Shown piece by piece: positions 56,369 to 64,000 of a DNA stretch of 64,000 nucleotides. The DNA is taken from contig NC_014207.1 of NCBI RefSeq assembly GCF_000093025.1, positions 1,674,001 through 1,738,000 of the forward strand, given 5' to 3'. The stretch is from Methylotenera versatilis 301. GTDB taxonomy: Bacteria; Pseudomonadota; Gammaproteobacteria; Burkholderiales; Methylophilaceae. How positions within the stretch are numbered: the first letter of the stretch is position 1; every line of letters starts with the position of its first letter. Below the pieces are notes generated by a model. The model saw only the letters and a list, made by a program, of their open reading frames with translations, was not told the DNA's origin and searched no databases. The translations under genes were made by a program, and so were the position numbers.

Positions 56369-57322
56369 TTACAATTTTGCGCTTAAAGCCGCTTCAAGTT
56401 TGTTTTGATCCGCAACGAAACCACGGATACCTTCTGACAATTTCTCAATAGCCATTGCATCTTGGTTTAATTCAAAGCGGAACTCTGCTTCAGTCATTTT
56501 TGCTGGTGGCGTTTTAGTCACGCCAGTATCTTTCAATACTTGCACTAAAGTACCTTCTGTTGCTGCCAAATCTTGCAATAAGTTTGGAGAAACAGTTAAA
56601 CGATCACAACCAGCCAATGCAATTAACTCACCAGTGTTACGGAATGAAGCACCCATTACCACTGTTTTATAGCCATGCTCTTTGTAGTATGCATAGATTG
56701 CGCGCACTGAAACCACACCTGGATCTGTTTCTTGTGTGTATTCTGTTGTTGGGTTTTTAGCTTTGTACCAGTCTAAAATACGACCAACGAATGGTGAAAT
56801 CAAGAATACGCCAGCCTCAGCACACGCACGTGCTTGGCCGAAACCGAATAACAATGTTAGGTTACATTGGATGCCTTCTTTTTCAAGAATCTCGCCTGCT
56901 TTGATACCTTCCCATGTTGAAGCTAATTTAATCAACACGCGGTCTTTGCTGATACCTGATTCTTCGTAAAGTTTGATTAATTTACGGCCTTTAGCCACCA
57001 TTGCATCTAAGTTAAAAGATAAACGTGCATCTACTTCAGTTGAGATACGACCTGGTACTTCTTTAGTAATTTCAGCACCAATCAACACCGCTAATTTATC
57101 AGCAGCACTGTCAATTTGCTCTGCTTTAGTACCACCTTGTGCTTTTGCATAAGCAATCGCAGTTTCAATTAAAGGTGCGTATTGTGGCAATTGACTTGCT
57201 TTTAAAACTAATGATGGATTAGTTGTTGCATCCACTGGTTTTACTGCTTTAATCGCTTCTACATCACCAGTATCAGCCACGATAGTTGTGATTGCTTTGA
57301 GTTGGTCTAATAAATTTGCCAT
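56369..57322 (-). CDS. tal: transaldolase
   Basis: Transfers dihydroxyacetone between sugar phosphates and regenerates RuMP-cycle acceptors. The 317-residue length and residues match E. coli Tal[14 protein letters not shown] near the start and the Schiff-base Lys132 in [14 protein letters not shown], then [18 protein letters not shown] and [11 protein letters not shown] near-perfect AGGAGG ribosome-binding site seven bases upstream suggests high expression. It lies upstream of hps on the same strand but is separated by 220 bases with hps's own promoter. Confidence 0.97.
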   Translation of the reverse strand: MANLLDQLKAITTIVADTGDVEAIKAVKPVDATTNPSLVLKASQLPQYAPLIETAIAYAKAQGGTKAEQIDSAADKLAVLIGAEITKEVPGRISTEVDARLSFNLDAMVAKGRKLIKLYEESGISKDRVLIKLASTWEGIKAGEILEKEGIQCNLTLLFGFGQARACAEAGVFLISPFVGRILDWYKAKNPTTEYTQETDPGVVSVRAIYAYYKEHGYKTVVMGASFRNTGELIALAGCDRLTVSPNLLQDLAATEGTLVQVLKDTGVTKTPPAKMTEAEFRFELNQDAMAIEKLSEGIRGFVADQNKLEAALSAKL

Positions 57323-57434
57323 TGATTGCCTCCTGAAAATTATTTGAAAGTATTCTTGCTTTCCAAACCTGTTAACTAGGCAAGCTAATTAAATATTTGA
57401 AATTGCTGAAGTCATGCATAAAATCTAGTGCAAC

Positions 57435-57463
57435 ATTATATCTTAAAATTCTAGCGCTGTCGT
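57435..57463 (-). promoter_or_regulatory. probable promoter of tal
   Basis: On the minus strand ACGACA (57458-57463, weak), a 17-base spacer and a perfect TATAAT (57435-57440), 113 bases before the tal ATG. Confidence 0.5.
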
Positions 57464-57558
57464 TAAATGCGCTGTTTGATTAGCATTTTATGACTAACTA
57501 ATTTCGCATTGATTGCTAATAGTTAAATTCATTATGTTAATGTTGATTAGATTTTGAG

Positions 57559-59523
57559 TTAATTTTTTTGCAATTCTAATGGCAAAGTCAAAATAAATGT
57601 TGCACCATGACCTAGCTCGCTGCGTACAAAAACACTGCCCCCATGTTTTTGAATGGTCACATCTACAAAATACAGACCCAAACCTGTGCCCTCTGCGGCC
57701 TGATGTTCGCCTTCTGCTCGACTAAACCGCTTAAATAACTTAGCGATTCTTTCTGGTTCGATGCCCGGCCCAGCATCAGTAATGCTTAATATTGCTTCGT
57801 TATTTTTTTCTTCTAGCTCTACATATATCATGCTTTCTACTGGCGAGTACTTCACTGCATTCAACAAGACATTCGTAACAGCACGCTGCAACAAACCAAA
57901 ATCACCTTTCAGCCAAAGATTATCGTCAGGCAAATGTGTATTGAGTATTATTTTCTTTGAATGTGCAACTGCGTAAACATCATCCAAGGCTTGTTGAACG
58001 AGACTCACCAAATCTAAATCTTGGAATTTACTCACATCCGCCATTTCGGCTCGAGATGACTGCAGAAAATTATCTGCCATAGAGAGCGATTTATTGAGCA
58101 TATTGGTAATACGTGGCAAATTCTTTTGATGACCATCATCTTCATTTAGCAACATTATTGCAGCGCCAAGCGGAGCCCGTAGATCATGTGAAATGAAAGA
58201 TAAGGTATCTCGCCTCACACTATGCAGGTCTCGTAAATGCTTAGAAGCCAATCGCACATTAGAGATGCGTGAACGCATGGAGTCTTGATCATTCTCATAC
58301 TCCAACTCTTTTTTATCTACACCTAACAAAGCTAAGTCATCATGAAGATTTTTGAGCGCATTATCTAAATAAACTTGAGCGGATTCCAGTTTGCGCCAAC
58401 TCCATATAGGGTAGGCAAGCAGTATTGCGATTAACGCGCTTGCTGGCGGCACCCAAATATTAAAGAGAGATGGCATCGCGATAGCTATCACCATCACTAC
58501 AAAATAATATCCAACAATAGAAAGTAAAGATTTTAATGGGCTGAGCTTTGGCAAGAACAGTAATGGAACCAAAGCCAACATAACGCTTATCAAACAAGTA
58601 AGCCAAATTGGTACGTTAATAATTAAAGCAGAGTTGCGCATCGCCGCAATAGTATTTGCATGAAACTCAACACCGGGCATGGGCTGCATTTTTGCTGACA
58701 CTGGCGTAGGCAATACATCCCCCATACCAACAGCAGTTGCGCCAACCAAAACAATTTTATCTTTAAAGAAATGTGGGGGGAATTCTCCAGTGAGCACGTT
58801 AATGTAAGAAATACGCCGGAAATGTCCAGGTGGCCCTAGAAACTTAACTCTGCGCTCATCAAGTGAAATTAAGTCATTTGATTTATTTGAAGATACCTTT
58901 GTGGGCAACTCACCGCTAGGAAATAGATTGATATTGCTAGGCAGCTCTGTGGCGGCTTGTAATACCGCCTGCGAGAAATGCTGAAGACTTGCTGAACCCA
59001 GCCCTTCCCACAAATAGATGCTACGGGCAATACCATCGGCATCCAAAGGCACATGAACTCGCCCTAACGCTGCGGCATGCAGCGCAAAACTTTCCAAAGG
59101 TACGCTTTGTTTAATTGGCGAGCCTTTGTATGGCTCCTCAAATAACACTGGCAAAACTACGTTACCAGCCTTTTCTATTGCTTGAGCCAAAGCCATATCA
59201 GCTTTGTTATTAGTCAACTCTGGCTCAGAAAAAATAATATCCAAGCCAATTACACGTGCTTGCTCTAGCTTGAGTTTATTAACTAAGTCAGCATGCACAT
59301 TACGAGACCATGGCCACCTACCTATGCTTTTCAAGCTGGTCTCGTCAATTGCAACAATCACAATGTCAGCTGGTGCGGGCTTAAAAGTGAGGTAACGTCC
59401 TAGGTCGTAATGCAGGTTATCAAACCGAACTAACAAACCACTGTAAGCCAGCACTGAAGCAATAAGCGTCAGTATAATGGCTGTAAAAAAACGGTCACTT
59501 AGCTGGTTAAATTTAAATAGCAC
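57559..59523 (-). CDS. CHASE2-domain sensor histidine kinase
   Basis: Membrane sensor kinase, 654 residues. N-terminal helix (about 13-31), CHASE2 periplasmic domain (about 45-290, IVIVAIDETSLKSIGRWPWSR), helices at ~304-324, 332-350 and 358-374, a short coiled linker, then HisKA with His446 in LSFISHDLRAPLG and HATPase with NVLLNAVKYSP, DAGPGIEPERI and GTGLGLYFVD. All ATP-binding boxes are intact. Start is a GTG; no ATG is near. It is the third gene of the minus-strand regulator-FecR-kinase set. Confidence 0.92.
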   Translation of the reverse strand: MLFKFNQLSDRFFTAIILTLIASVLAYSGLLVRFDNLHYDLGRYLTFKPAPADIVIVAIDETSLKSIGRWPWSRNVHADLVNKLKLEQARVIGLDIIFSEPELTNNKADMALAQAIEKAGNVVLPVLFEEPYKGSPIKQSVPLESFALHAAALGRVHVPLDADGIARSIYLWEGLGSASLQHFSQAVLQAATELPSNINLFPSGELPTKVSSNKSNDLISLDERRVKFLGPPGHFRRISYINVLTGEFPPHFFKDKIVLVGATAVGMGDVLPTPVSAKMQPMPGVEFHANTIAAMRNSALIINVPIWLTCLISVMLALVPLLFLPKLSPLKSLLSIVGYYFVVMVIAIAMPSLFNIWVPPASALIAILLAYPIWSWRKLESAQVYLDNALKNLHDDLALLGVDKKELEYENDQDSMRSRISNVRLASKHLRDLHSVRRDTLSFISHDLRAPLGAAIMLLNEDDGHQKNLPRITNMLNKSLSMADNFLQSSRAEMADVSKFQDLDLVSLVQQALDDVYAVAHSKKIILNTHLPDDNLWLKGDFGLLQRAVTNVLLNAVKYSPVESMIYVELEEKNNEAILSITDAGPGIEPERIAKLFKRFSRAEGEHQAAEGTGLGLYFVDVTIQKHGGSVFVRSELGHGATFILTLPLELQKN

Positions 59524-59571
59524 ACTGATGGATAATATCTACACTAAAGATCTAAACTTAGACCGCTAGGT

Positions 59572-60909
59572 TTAACGAGAAAATGTTCTGACGTTTGAAA
59601 ATTTTTGTGGTTTGCCACCCGACAATGCGGCAACTCGCCAATAAAATACGCCTGCACCAAACGACTGATTAATAGTGAGTTTATTATAAGAACTATGTCG
59701 CTCATATAAATTATCAGTAAAGTTAATATCTCGAGCTACTTGTATGAGGTAGCTAGTCGCCATGGGTACGGGAGTCCAGCTTAAATCGGTTGGCGCTAGG
59801 GGAATCACCGCACCATCTAAAGGCTCAACCAATTCTAACAAGGGCTCTGGTGGCAATGCTTTAACATGAAAAACATGCGTTGCATCCACACCTTGCAAGC
59901 CATGCTGATCTTGTGTTCGTAGTTTCAAGTAATATTGACCATCGGTTAAGTCTGCAAAAACCAACTTGCCTGCCTGAGTCGTTTGCTCATTCAATATTTG
60001 TGTAAAGTCCTCATCTAAAGCCAACTGTCCAGTCCATGCAGCGACGCCTTGCTGTGCTGGAAAATCAAACTCAGCAGAGTTATGCTCAAATAACTTTGGT
60101 AATGCGCTTACATCTACCGCGCCGGGTAATTGAATCGGCGCTAAAGGTACTTTATTTTTTTCTGCCACGCTACCGTAACCCTTAGCCAGCAAAACCTCTT
60201 GACCACTTGCACTAAATGCGACTCGACCTTCCAAAGTTTCTTGCAAAGAAAGACTCTCATCAGCAGTCACTCTAAACTGCGTACCACGAACGGCTGCAAC
60301 CGCCGATGGGGTTTGTACTTTTAAAGTATTGCCTACGACATGCTCTGGATTAGCGGATACTTGAGTGCGACCTTTGACCAACTTCAAATTCGTTACAAAG
60401 GTTTCTTTGCCCACGTATTGATAACTATCTTGAATACTTAAATTAGAATTTGGCTGAATATCAACCTTTGAGCCATCTGCCAAAAGCAACTTTACAAGAC
60501 TATTTTTACCTATGTTTAAGGAGTCTCCAGATACTAACAAGTCATCTTTTTTCAGTTTATGCGTATTATCACCTGCGATATTACTAGCATTTACATCACC
60601 ATAAACTAGCAAAACCTGAGCGTTAGTTGGTGTTCTTCTGAGCATTTCAACTGGGATGTTGATGATCTGAGCTGGCTGCAATTTCTTGATGAGCGGATGA
60701 TGGTTGTATTCTGACAGTGCAATAATATTGGCACGCTTATTTAAATACTTTTGATAAACACGTTCAAAAGAATCGTTTTTAAGAACGCTATAAGCCCAAA
60801 CTGTCTCTTGGTTTCCCACCGACTTCCACTCGGCACTGACGTCATCAGCATGGCTAACTTCACTAACAAGCAACAGCGTAATACTGAAAATATAAAGAGA
60901 ATTTTTCAT
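59572..60909 (-). CDS. FecR-domain periplasmic protein
   Basis: A 445-residue exported protein. Signal peptide ends near residue 21 (VSHA), a LysM-like stretch (about 35-85, AYSVLKNDSFERVYQKYLNKRANIIALSEYN) is followed by a FecR domain (about 110-250: GSKVDIQPNSNLSIQD, VQTPSAVAAVRGTQFRV) and two fibronectin/Big-like repeats at about 290-440 (GLQGVDATHVFHVKAL). It lacks a membrane anchor, unlike classic FecR anti-sigma regulators. It lies six bases from the regulator gene and 48 from the kinase, so it is probably a partner in the same signalling module. Confidence 0.87.
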   Translation of the reverse strand: MKNSLYIFSITLLLVSEVSHADDVSAEWKSVGNQETVWAYSVLKNDSFERVYQKYLNKRANIIALSEYNHHPLIKKLQPAQIINIPVEMLRRTPTNAQVLLVYGDVNASNIAGDNTHKLKKDDLLVSGDSLNIGKNSLVKLLLADGSKVDIQPNSNLSIQDSYQYVGKETFVTNLKLVKGRTQVSANPEHVVGNTLKVQTPSAVAAVRGTQFRVTADESLSLQETLEGRVAFSASGQEVLLAKGYGSVAEKNKVPLAPIQLPGAVDVSALPKLFEHNSAEFDFPAQQGVAAWTGQLALDEDFTQILNEQTTQAGKLVFADLTDGQYYLKLRTQDQHGLQGVDATHVFHVKALPPEPLLELVEPLDGAVIPLAPTDLSWTPVPMATSYLIQVARDINFTDNLYERHSSYNKLTINQSFGAGVFYWRVAALSGGKPQKFSNVRTFSR

Positions 60910-60915
60910 GGTTGA

Positions 60916-61623
60916 CTACTCAGCTCTCTCTAAACGGTAACCTTGCTGATAGATAGAAGTAAGCCTCCATCCATACTCTGGCGTTAACTTCAACTTAGTA
61001 CGTAAATGACTCACATGCACATCAACCTTACGCGTTTCTATATCGGCGCTTGACCCCCATACCACCTGCATCAGGTGTGCTCTGGATAGCAACACGCCAA
61101 CGTTCTTCAAAAAATACCACGCCAAATCCAACTCTTTGTCCGTTAGTTTGATTTCCTCGCCATCCAACAAGACCAAGCGCTGCTTTGTATCAATCTTTAA
61201 GCCACCTAAATCAAAAACCGTTTCGTTCTTATATTCAGGTTGTGTTCTTCTCAGCAGCGCATTGACGCGTGCCATAATCAACTGGCGGCTGGCTGGCTTC
61301 ACCATATAATCATCAGCACCTGACTCAATCACACGAACAATGTCATCTTCTGAGCTGCGACCTGTTAAAAAAATAATAGGTGGTAGCTTATTAGATCTGA
61401 GCTTGATGCTCACCATCACATCAGGGCCCTCCATGTCGGGTAGTGACCAATCAAAAAGACAAAGGTCATATTGTGAATTAGAAAACTTACGAAGGAAATC
61501 TAAGCCCGTAACAAAGTGGTCTACCTCAAAACCTGCTTCGTTAAACCACTCTAAAATTGTTTCAGCATAAGCTAAATCATCCTCTAAAAACGCAACTTTC
61601 GGTTTTTTATTAGCTTCCACCAT
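60916..61623 (-). CDS. OmpR-family response regulator
   Basis: A 235-residue two-component regulator. The receiver has the acidic pocket Glu14-Asp15-Asp16, phospho-acceptor Asp58 (LFDWSLPDMEG), Thr87 and Lys109 (DYMVKPASR). The C-terminal winged helix includes LTDKELDLAWYFLKNVGVLLSRAHL and DIETRKVDVHVSHLRTKL. It begins the regulator-FecR-kinase operon. An eight-base inverted repeat sits in its upstream spacer and may be its own binding site. Confidence 0.94.
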   Translation of the reverse strand: MVEANKKPKVAFLEDDLAYAETILEWFNEAGFEVDHFVTGLDFLRKFSNSQYDLCLFDWSLPDMEGPDVMVSIKLRSNKLPPIIFLTGRSSEDDIVRVIESGADDYMVKPASRQLIMARVNALLRRTQPEYKNETVFDLGGLKIDTKQRLVLLDGEEIKLTDKELDLAWYFLKNVGVLLSRAHLMQVVWGSSADIETRKVDVHVSHLRTKLKLTPEYGWRLTSIYQQGYRLERAE

Positions 61624-61703
61624 TATTCTTTACTCTCAATTTTTATTTTCTATTTTTTAAATACCAAAAAGAATCCAAATGTTTGATATTTAACATTATT
61701 CTT

Positions 61704-61723
61704 GTAAATTATCATTAATTTAC
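61704..61723. repeat. inverted repeat upstream of the response regulator
   Basis: GTAAATTA-TCAT-TAATTTAC, a perfect eight-base inverted repeat about 80 bases before the regulator start codon. Such a palindrome could bind a dimeric regulator, possibly the adjacent one. A TTGTTT-N17-TAATTT promoter-like pair overlaps it on the minus strand. Confidence 0.5.
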
Positions 61724-61777
61724 ATTCTAAACAATATACTCTTTTAGGCTAAAAACCCCAACAAAAACTCAGATTTT

Positions 61778-62638
61778 CTAAACAATTTCCTCAAAATTAC
61801 TCACCATTAAGCACGTCACCGTTAAATCTGCACTAGTACCGGGATTGATGTTACGAGACTTTAAAGATGCATCCCATGCTAATAAATGCTTTTGTACTAA
61901 TTTTGGGTTTTCCGTCGCCCAATGAAGGGATTGTAGGTCTATCGCCTCTTGCATAACTTCTTTAGCTAACGCTTCACCGTACTTACGGATGACATGGCTA
62001 TCTAATTGTCTTGCTAAAAAGCCTAAATACAGTGCGGTGGTAGCCCAAGCTTGGTTATTCCACTTATGCATTGCTTTGTTGTAATGCGGCAAACCAAACT
62101 CAAACACATCGGCAAAACCATTTGCATATTGCCAGGCAATGCGGTCTTTATCCTGTGCTGAAGCCATCATCTCTAGCAAGCTCACAATAGAGGGTTCGTG
62201 AACATCGTTGACGTTAGAGTTACCTAACCCTCCTGGATTTGCCAACACAATCGCTTGCCCAGTTAAAGTAGCGTCTTCCACAGTCAACTGACTTAAAGTG
62301 AAACCCAAACGCTGCTGCAAATTTTGATTTGCGCCTTCGGAAATCTGATTAACATGTAAAGCTGCATGAATCAAAGGCGCACAGAGTAAAATGATACCTA
62401 AATTAGTATTCATCCCTACTGCCATTTGCGTGGCTTTTACTGATTGAAATATCCGCTCGCCCACACTTAAGTTGGCTTGGGCGATAACTGCTGCCGAAGC
62501 ATCCGCGCTCTTGATAAAATCATGTATTCTCATACCATGACCATCGGCAAACACATGTACGTTACCTGGCTTTAATGCCTCTAGCTCAGCCATGCAGGCA
62601 CTTCGATAGGCATGCGCTAATTTTGCTGAAGTCAACAT
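61778..62638 (-). CDS. triphosphoribosyl-dephospho-CoA synthase (CitG) family protein in an H4MPT cluster
   Basis: A 286-residue all-helical CitG/MdcB-family protein: ELEALKPGNVHVFADGHGM is the conserved N-terminal block, VGMNTNLGIILLCAPLIHA the central one, and DVHEPSIVSLLEMMASAQDKD follows. No citrate lyase or malonate decarboxylase genes are near. Homologues adjoin mch in methylotrophs, where a role in H4MPT or methylofuran synthesis is expected. Its start overlaps the preceding RimK-like gene by seven bases. Confidence 0.85.
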   Translation of the reverse strand: MLTSAKLAHAYRSACMAELEALKPGNVHVFADGHGMRIHDFIKSADASAAVIAQANLSVGERIFQSVKATQMAVGMNTNLGIILLCAPLIHAALHVNQISEGANQNLQQRLGFTLSQLTVEDATLTGQAIVLANPGGLGNSNVNDVHEPSIVSLLEMMASAQDKDRIAWQYANGFADVFEFGLPHYNKAMHKWNNQAWATTALYLGFLARQLDSHVIRKYGEALAKEVMQEAIDLQSLHWATENPKLVQKHLLAWDASLKSRNINPGTSADLTVTCLMVSNFEEIV

Positions 62639-63531
62639 TGTGAAATCTCTAATTTACAGAAAAAATCATCGACTAATAATTGTGCAATATCAACCTTAGA
62701 CACACTCTGCAAGCCTTTCCAGGCTGGTACACTATTGACTTCCAAGACATAATATTCACCCGAAATAGACTGAATAATATCAACACCACAATAATCAATG
62801 TCAAGTGCTAAGGCGGCTTGTATAGCTAGCGTTGTCATCTCGTGATTGGCATCTAGCTGAACGCTTTCACAGCGACCACCTGCCGCAACGTTATTTACCC
62901 AACTACTCCCTATGCGCCTCATGGCTGCGACCACTTTGCCATGAATAACAAATACGCGATAATCATGCGGCGCATCGCCAGTTTCAATGAATTGCTGAAA
63001 ATAATAGACGCCATCGACAAATTGCTGCATAGGCACTGGTAATGGTTCATTGGCTAATAGCTTGCGAACACCCAACCCTTGAGAACCAAACAAGGGTTTT
63101 AAGACTAAAGTTTGATTATTTTGATGGGCGATTTGACGAAAGCTTTCGACTTGCGCTTTGGACTCGCTGACCCAAGTTGCGGGTGTAGCCACACCATTTT
63201 TCTGCAACAAAAAGCTAGTCATCGCTTTATCTACGGTACGCTCAATAGCTTTGACATCGTTATAGATATTGACTTTGAGCATAGACAGCATGTGTAAAAC
63301 GTTTAAACGCGTAATCACTTGCTGCATGGTGCCGCCAGAAACACCGCGGACGAAAACCGCAGGTGGCAGAGTGTCGAAATTGGGGATTTGAATACTAGGC
63401 TGAGCGCCATTCAAATTGATGACACAGTCTTGCAACGAGACGTAAACTGCTTCTACATTATGTTTAGCAAAAGCTTCTTTTAAACGCGCGCCATGCCAGC
63501 CTGGGTCATCAGTAAAGATTGGGATTTTCAA
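62632..63531 (-). CDS. RimK-like ATP-grasp ligase of the H4MPT cluster
   Basis: A 299-residue ATP-grasp enzyme related to RimK and MptN, which add glutamate residues to proteins or cofactors. Features are AVFVRGVSGGTMQQVITRLN, LVLKPLFGSQGLGVRKL (ATP-binding Lys and Gly loop), DYRVFVIHGKVVAAMRRIG and the metal site CGVDIIQSISGEYYVLEVNSVPAWKGLQ. It lies directly after mch and before the CitG-like gene, so a glutamate ligation on methanopterin or the polyglutamyl tail of methylofuran is the best guess. Confidence 0.87.
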   Translation of the reverse strand: MKIPIFTDDPGWHGARLKEAFAKHNVEAVYVSLQDCVINLNGAQPSIQIPNFDTLPPAVFVRGVSGGTMQQVITRLNVLHMLSMLKVNIYNDVKAIERTVDKAMTSFLLQKNGVATPATWVSESKAQVESFRQIAHQNNQTLVLKPLFGSQGLGVRKLLANEPLPVPMQQFVDGVYYFQQFIETGDAPHDYRVFVIHGKVVAAMRRIGSSWVNNVAAGGRCESVQLDANHEMTTLAIQAALALDIDYCGVDIIQSISGEYYVLEVNSVPAWKGLQSVSKVDIAQLLVDDFFCKLEISQC

Positions 63532-63551
63532 AACAACTCACTACATAAAGA

Positions 63552-64000
63552 CTAATCTCCGAATGATAGCGCAATTAAGTCTGCGTTTAATTGACCACCT
63601 TCAAAAACTTTGCCTGTTTGTAGATTAGTCACTGTCACCTTAGCAGGGCTAAACAACATGGCATCAATTTTATAAAAATCCATATTGTAAAATTTAAAGA
63701 CTTGCGCAAAGGTTTTGCCATAGTCTTTAGATGAACTACTAGGTAAATTTAAGGCAAGCTCTGCAGCCGCAGCGTCTTCACAACGTACCTGCAAGCTTAC
63801 TTCACCGCCAAACAAAATCGCATCATTGGTGCGACCCATCGCCGTCATAAAGTCTTTAGACACAGGCGGTAAAACGGCTACACCTGAACCGCTGACAATA
63901 TTTTTTAGGGGAAAGTGAATAGTATGTGCTTTATGAAGTGCCACCTCTAAAACGCGACCAACGATTTGCACAACGCCAGCGATACTGGTGGTTGGTGTAA
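63552..64000 (-). CDS. mch: methenyltetrahydromethanopterin cyclohydrolase, C-terminal part
   Basis: Hydrolyses methenyl-H4MPT to formyl-H4MPT in the formaldehyde oxidation route. The ~149 C-terminal residues show TTSIAGVVQIVGRVLEVALHKAHTI, MGRTNDAILFGG and SSSKDYGKTFAQVFKFYNMDFYKIDAMLFSPA, hallmark Mch sequences. The reading frame runs to the edge of the window, so the N-terminal half is beyond it; a GTG near 63971 is internal. The next gene begins 20 bases downstream, consistent with one operon. Confidence 0.95.
   Translation of the reverse strand, partial: TPTTSIAGVVQIVGRVLEVALHKAHTIHFPLKNIVSGSGVAVLPPVSKDFMTAMGRTNDAILFGGEVSLQVRCEDAAAAELALNLPSSSSKDYGKTFAQVFKFYNMDFYKIDAMLFSPAKVTVTNLQTGKVFEGGQLNADLIALSFGD

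Noticed and set aside
63971-63971. GTG near 63971 as the start of a short separate gene
   Set aside because: The frame continues upstream with conserved Mch sequence (TPTTSIAGV) to the window edge, so the gene is only truncated by the window.

Overview
The window looks like core chromosome of a methylotrophic betaproteobacterium of the family Methylophilaceae, probably Methylotenera-like. Four things suggest this: low G+C and AT-rich spacers; ribulose monophosphate (RuMP) genes (hexulose-6-phosphate synthase, phosphohexuloisomerase, transaldolase, glucose-6-phosphate isomerase); archaeal-type genes for tetrahydromethanopterin (H4MPT) and methylofuran metabolism, including the end of mch; and the conserved run tig-clpP-clpX-lon-hupB-tRNA-Val-tRNA-Asp-ppiD. 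The genus is inferred from gene content only. I see no phage, IS element, CRISPR array or other sign of recent transfer.

Layout. 1-4.4 kb: end of glgB, pgi, a PPK2 polyphosphate kinase and a FadL-type outer-membrane protein. 4.5-9.6 kb (minus): a membrane diguanylate cyclase, sppA, a Rieske protein, a phosphoglycolate-phosphatase-like HAD and rluC. 9.6-13 kb: a 667-base structured leader and rne. 13-18.3 kb: crcB, glgA, orn, an M48 peptidase, a small cytochrome c and rsgA. 18.4-21.9 kb: an overlapping pair of c-di-GMP proteins (HD-GYP, then degenerate GGDEF-EAL). 22-26.4 kb: queD, rmlB, dnaQ, rnhA, a methyltransferase and gloB. 26.5-32.8 kb: mltD, a peptide ABC importer without its ATPases, and fabI. 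32.9-41.9 kb (minus): the protein-quality-control block with two tRNAs. 42-49.4 kb: a TorF-type porin, tRNA-Leu, a small unknown protein and a three-part RND efflux system. 49.4-54.7 kb: a five-gene minus-strand cofactor operon plus a divergent HisA-like gene. 54.8-57.3 kb: hpi, hps and tal. 57.5-61.6 kb: a CHASE2 histidine kinase, FecR-domain protein and response regulator. 61.8-64 kb: a CitG-like protein, a RimK-like ligase and partial mch.

How the genes fit together. Hps and Hpi fix formaldehyde onto ribulose 5-phosphate to give fructose 6-phosphate. Tal regenerates acceptor sugars, Pgi links to glucose 6-phosphate, and GlgA/GlgB store the surplus as glycogen. The mch-linked genes and the 49-55 kb operon serve the parallel H4MPT/methylofuran route that oxidises formaldehyde to formate: pabB supplies p-aminobenzoate for the pterin, and the MfnD-, MfnE- and MfnF-like proteins should build the furan cofactor. 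The CHASE2/FecR/regulator module lies between the two C1 loci, but nothing in the sequence proves that it controls them.

Regulatory sites that can be read include a strong sigma-32-like promoter before lon, sigma-70-like promoters before tig, hupB, hps and the HD-GYP gene, about ten hairpin terminators, and tandem direct repeats before the TorF-type porin. Start codons were adjusted wherever the ribosome-binding site or family N-terminus argued for it.
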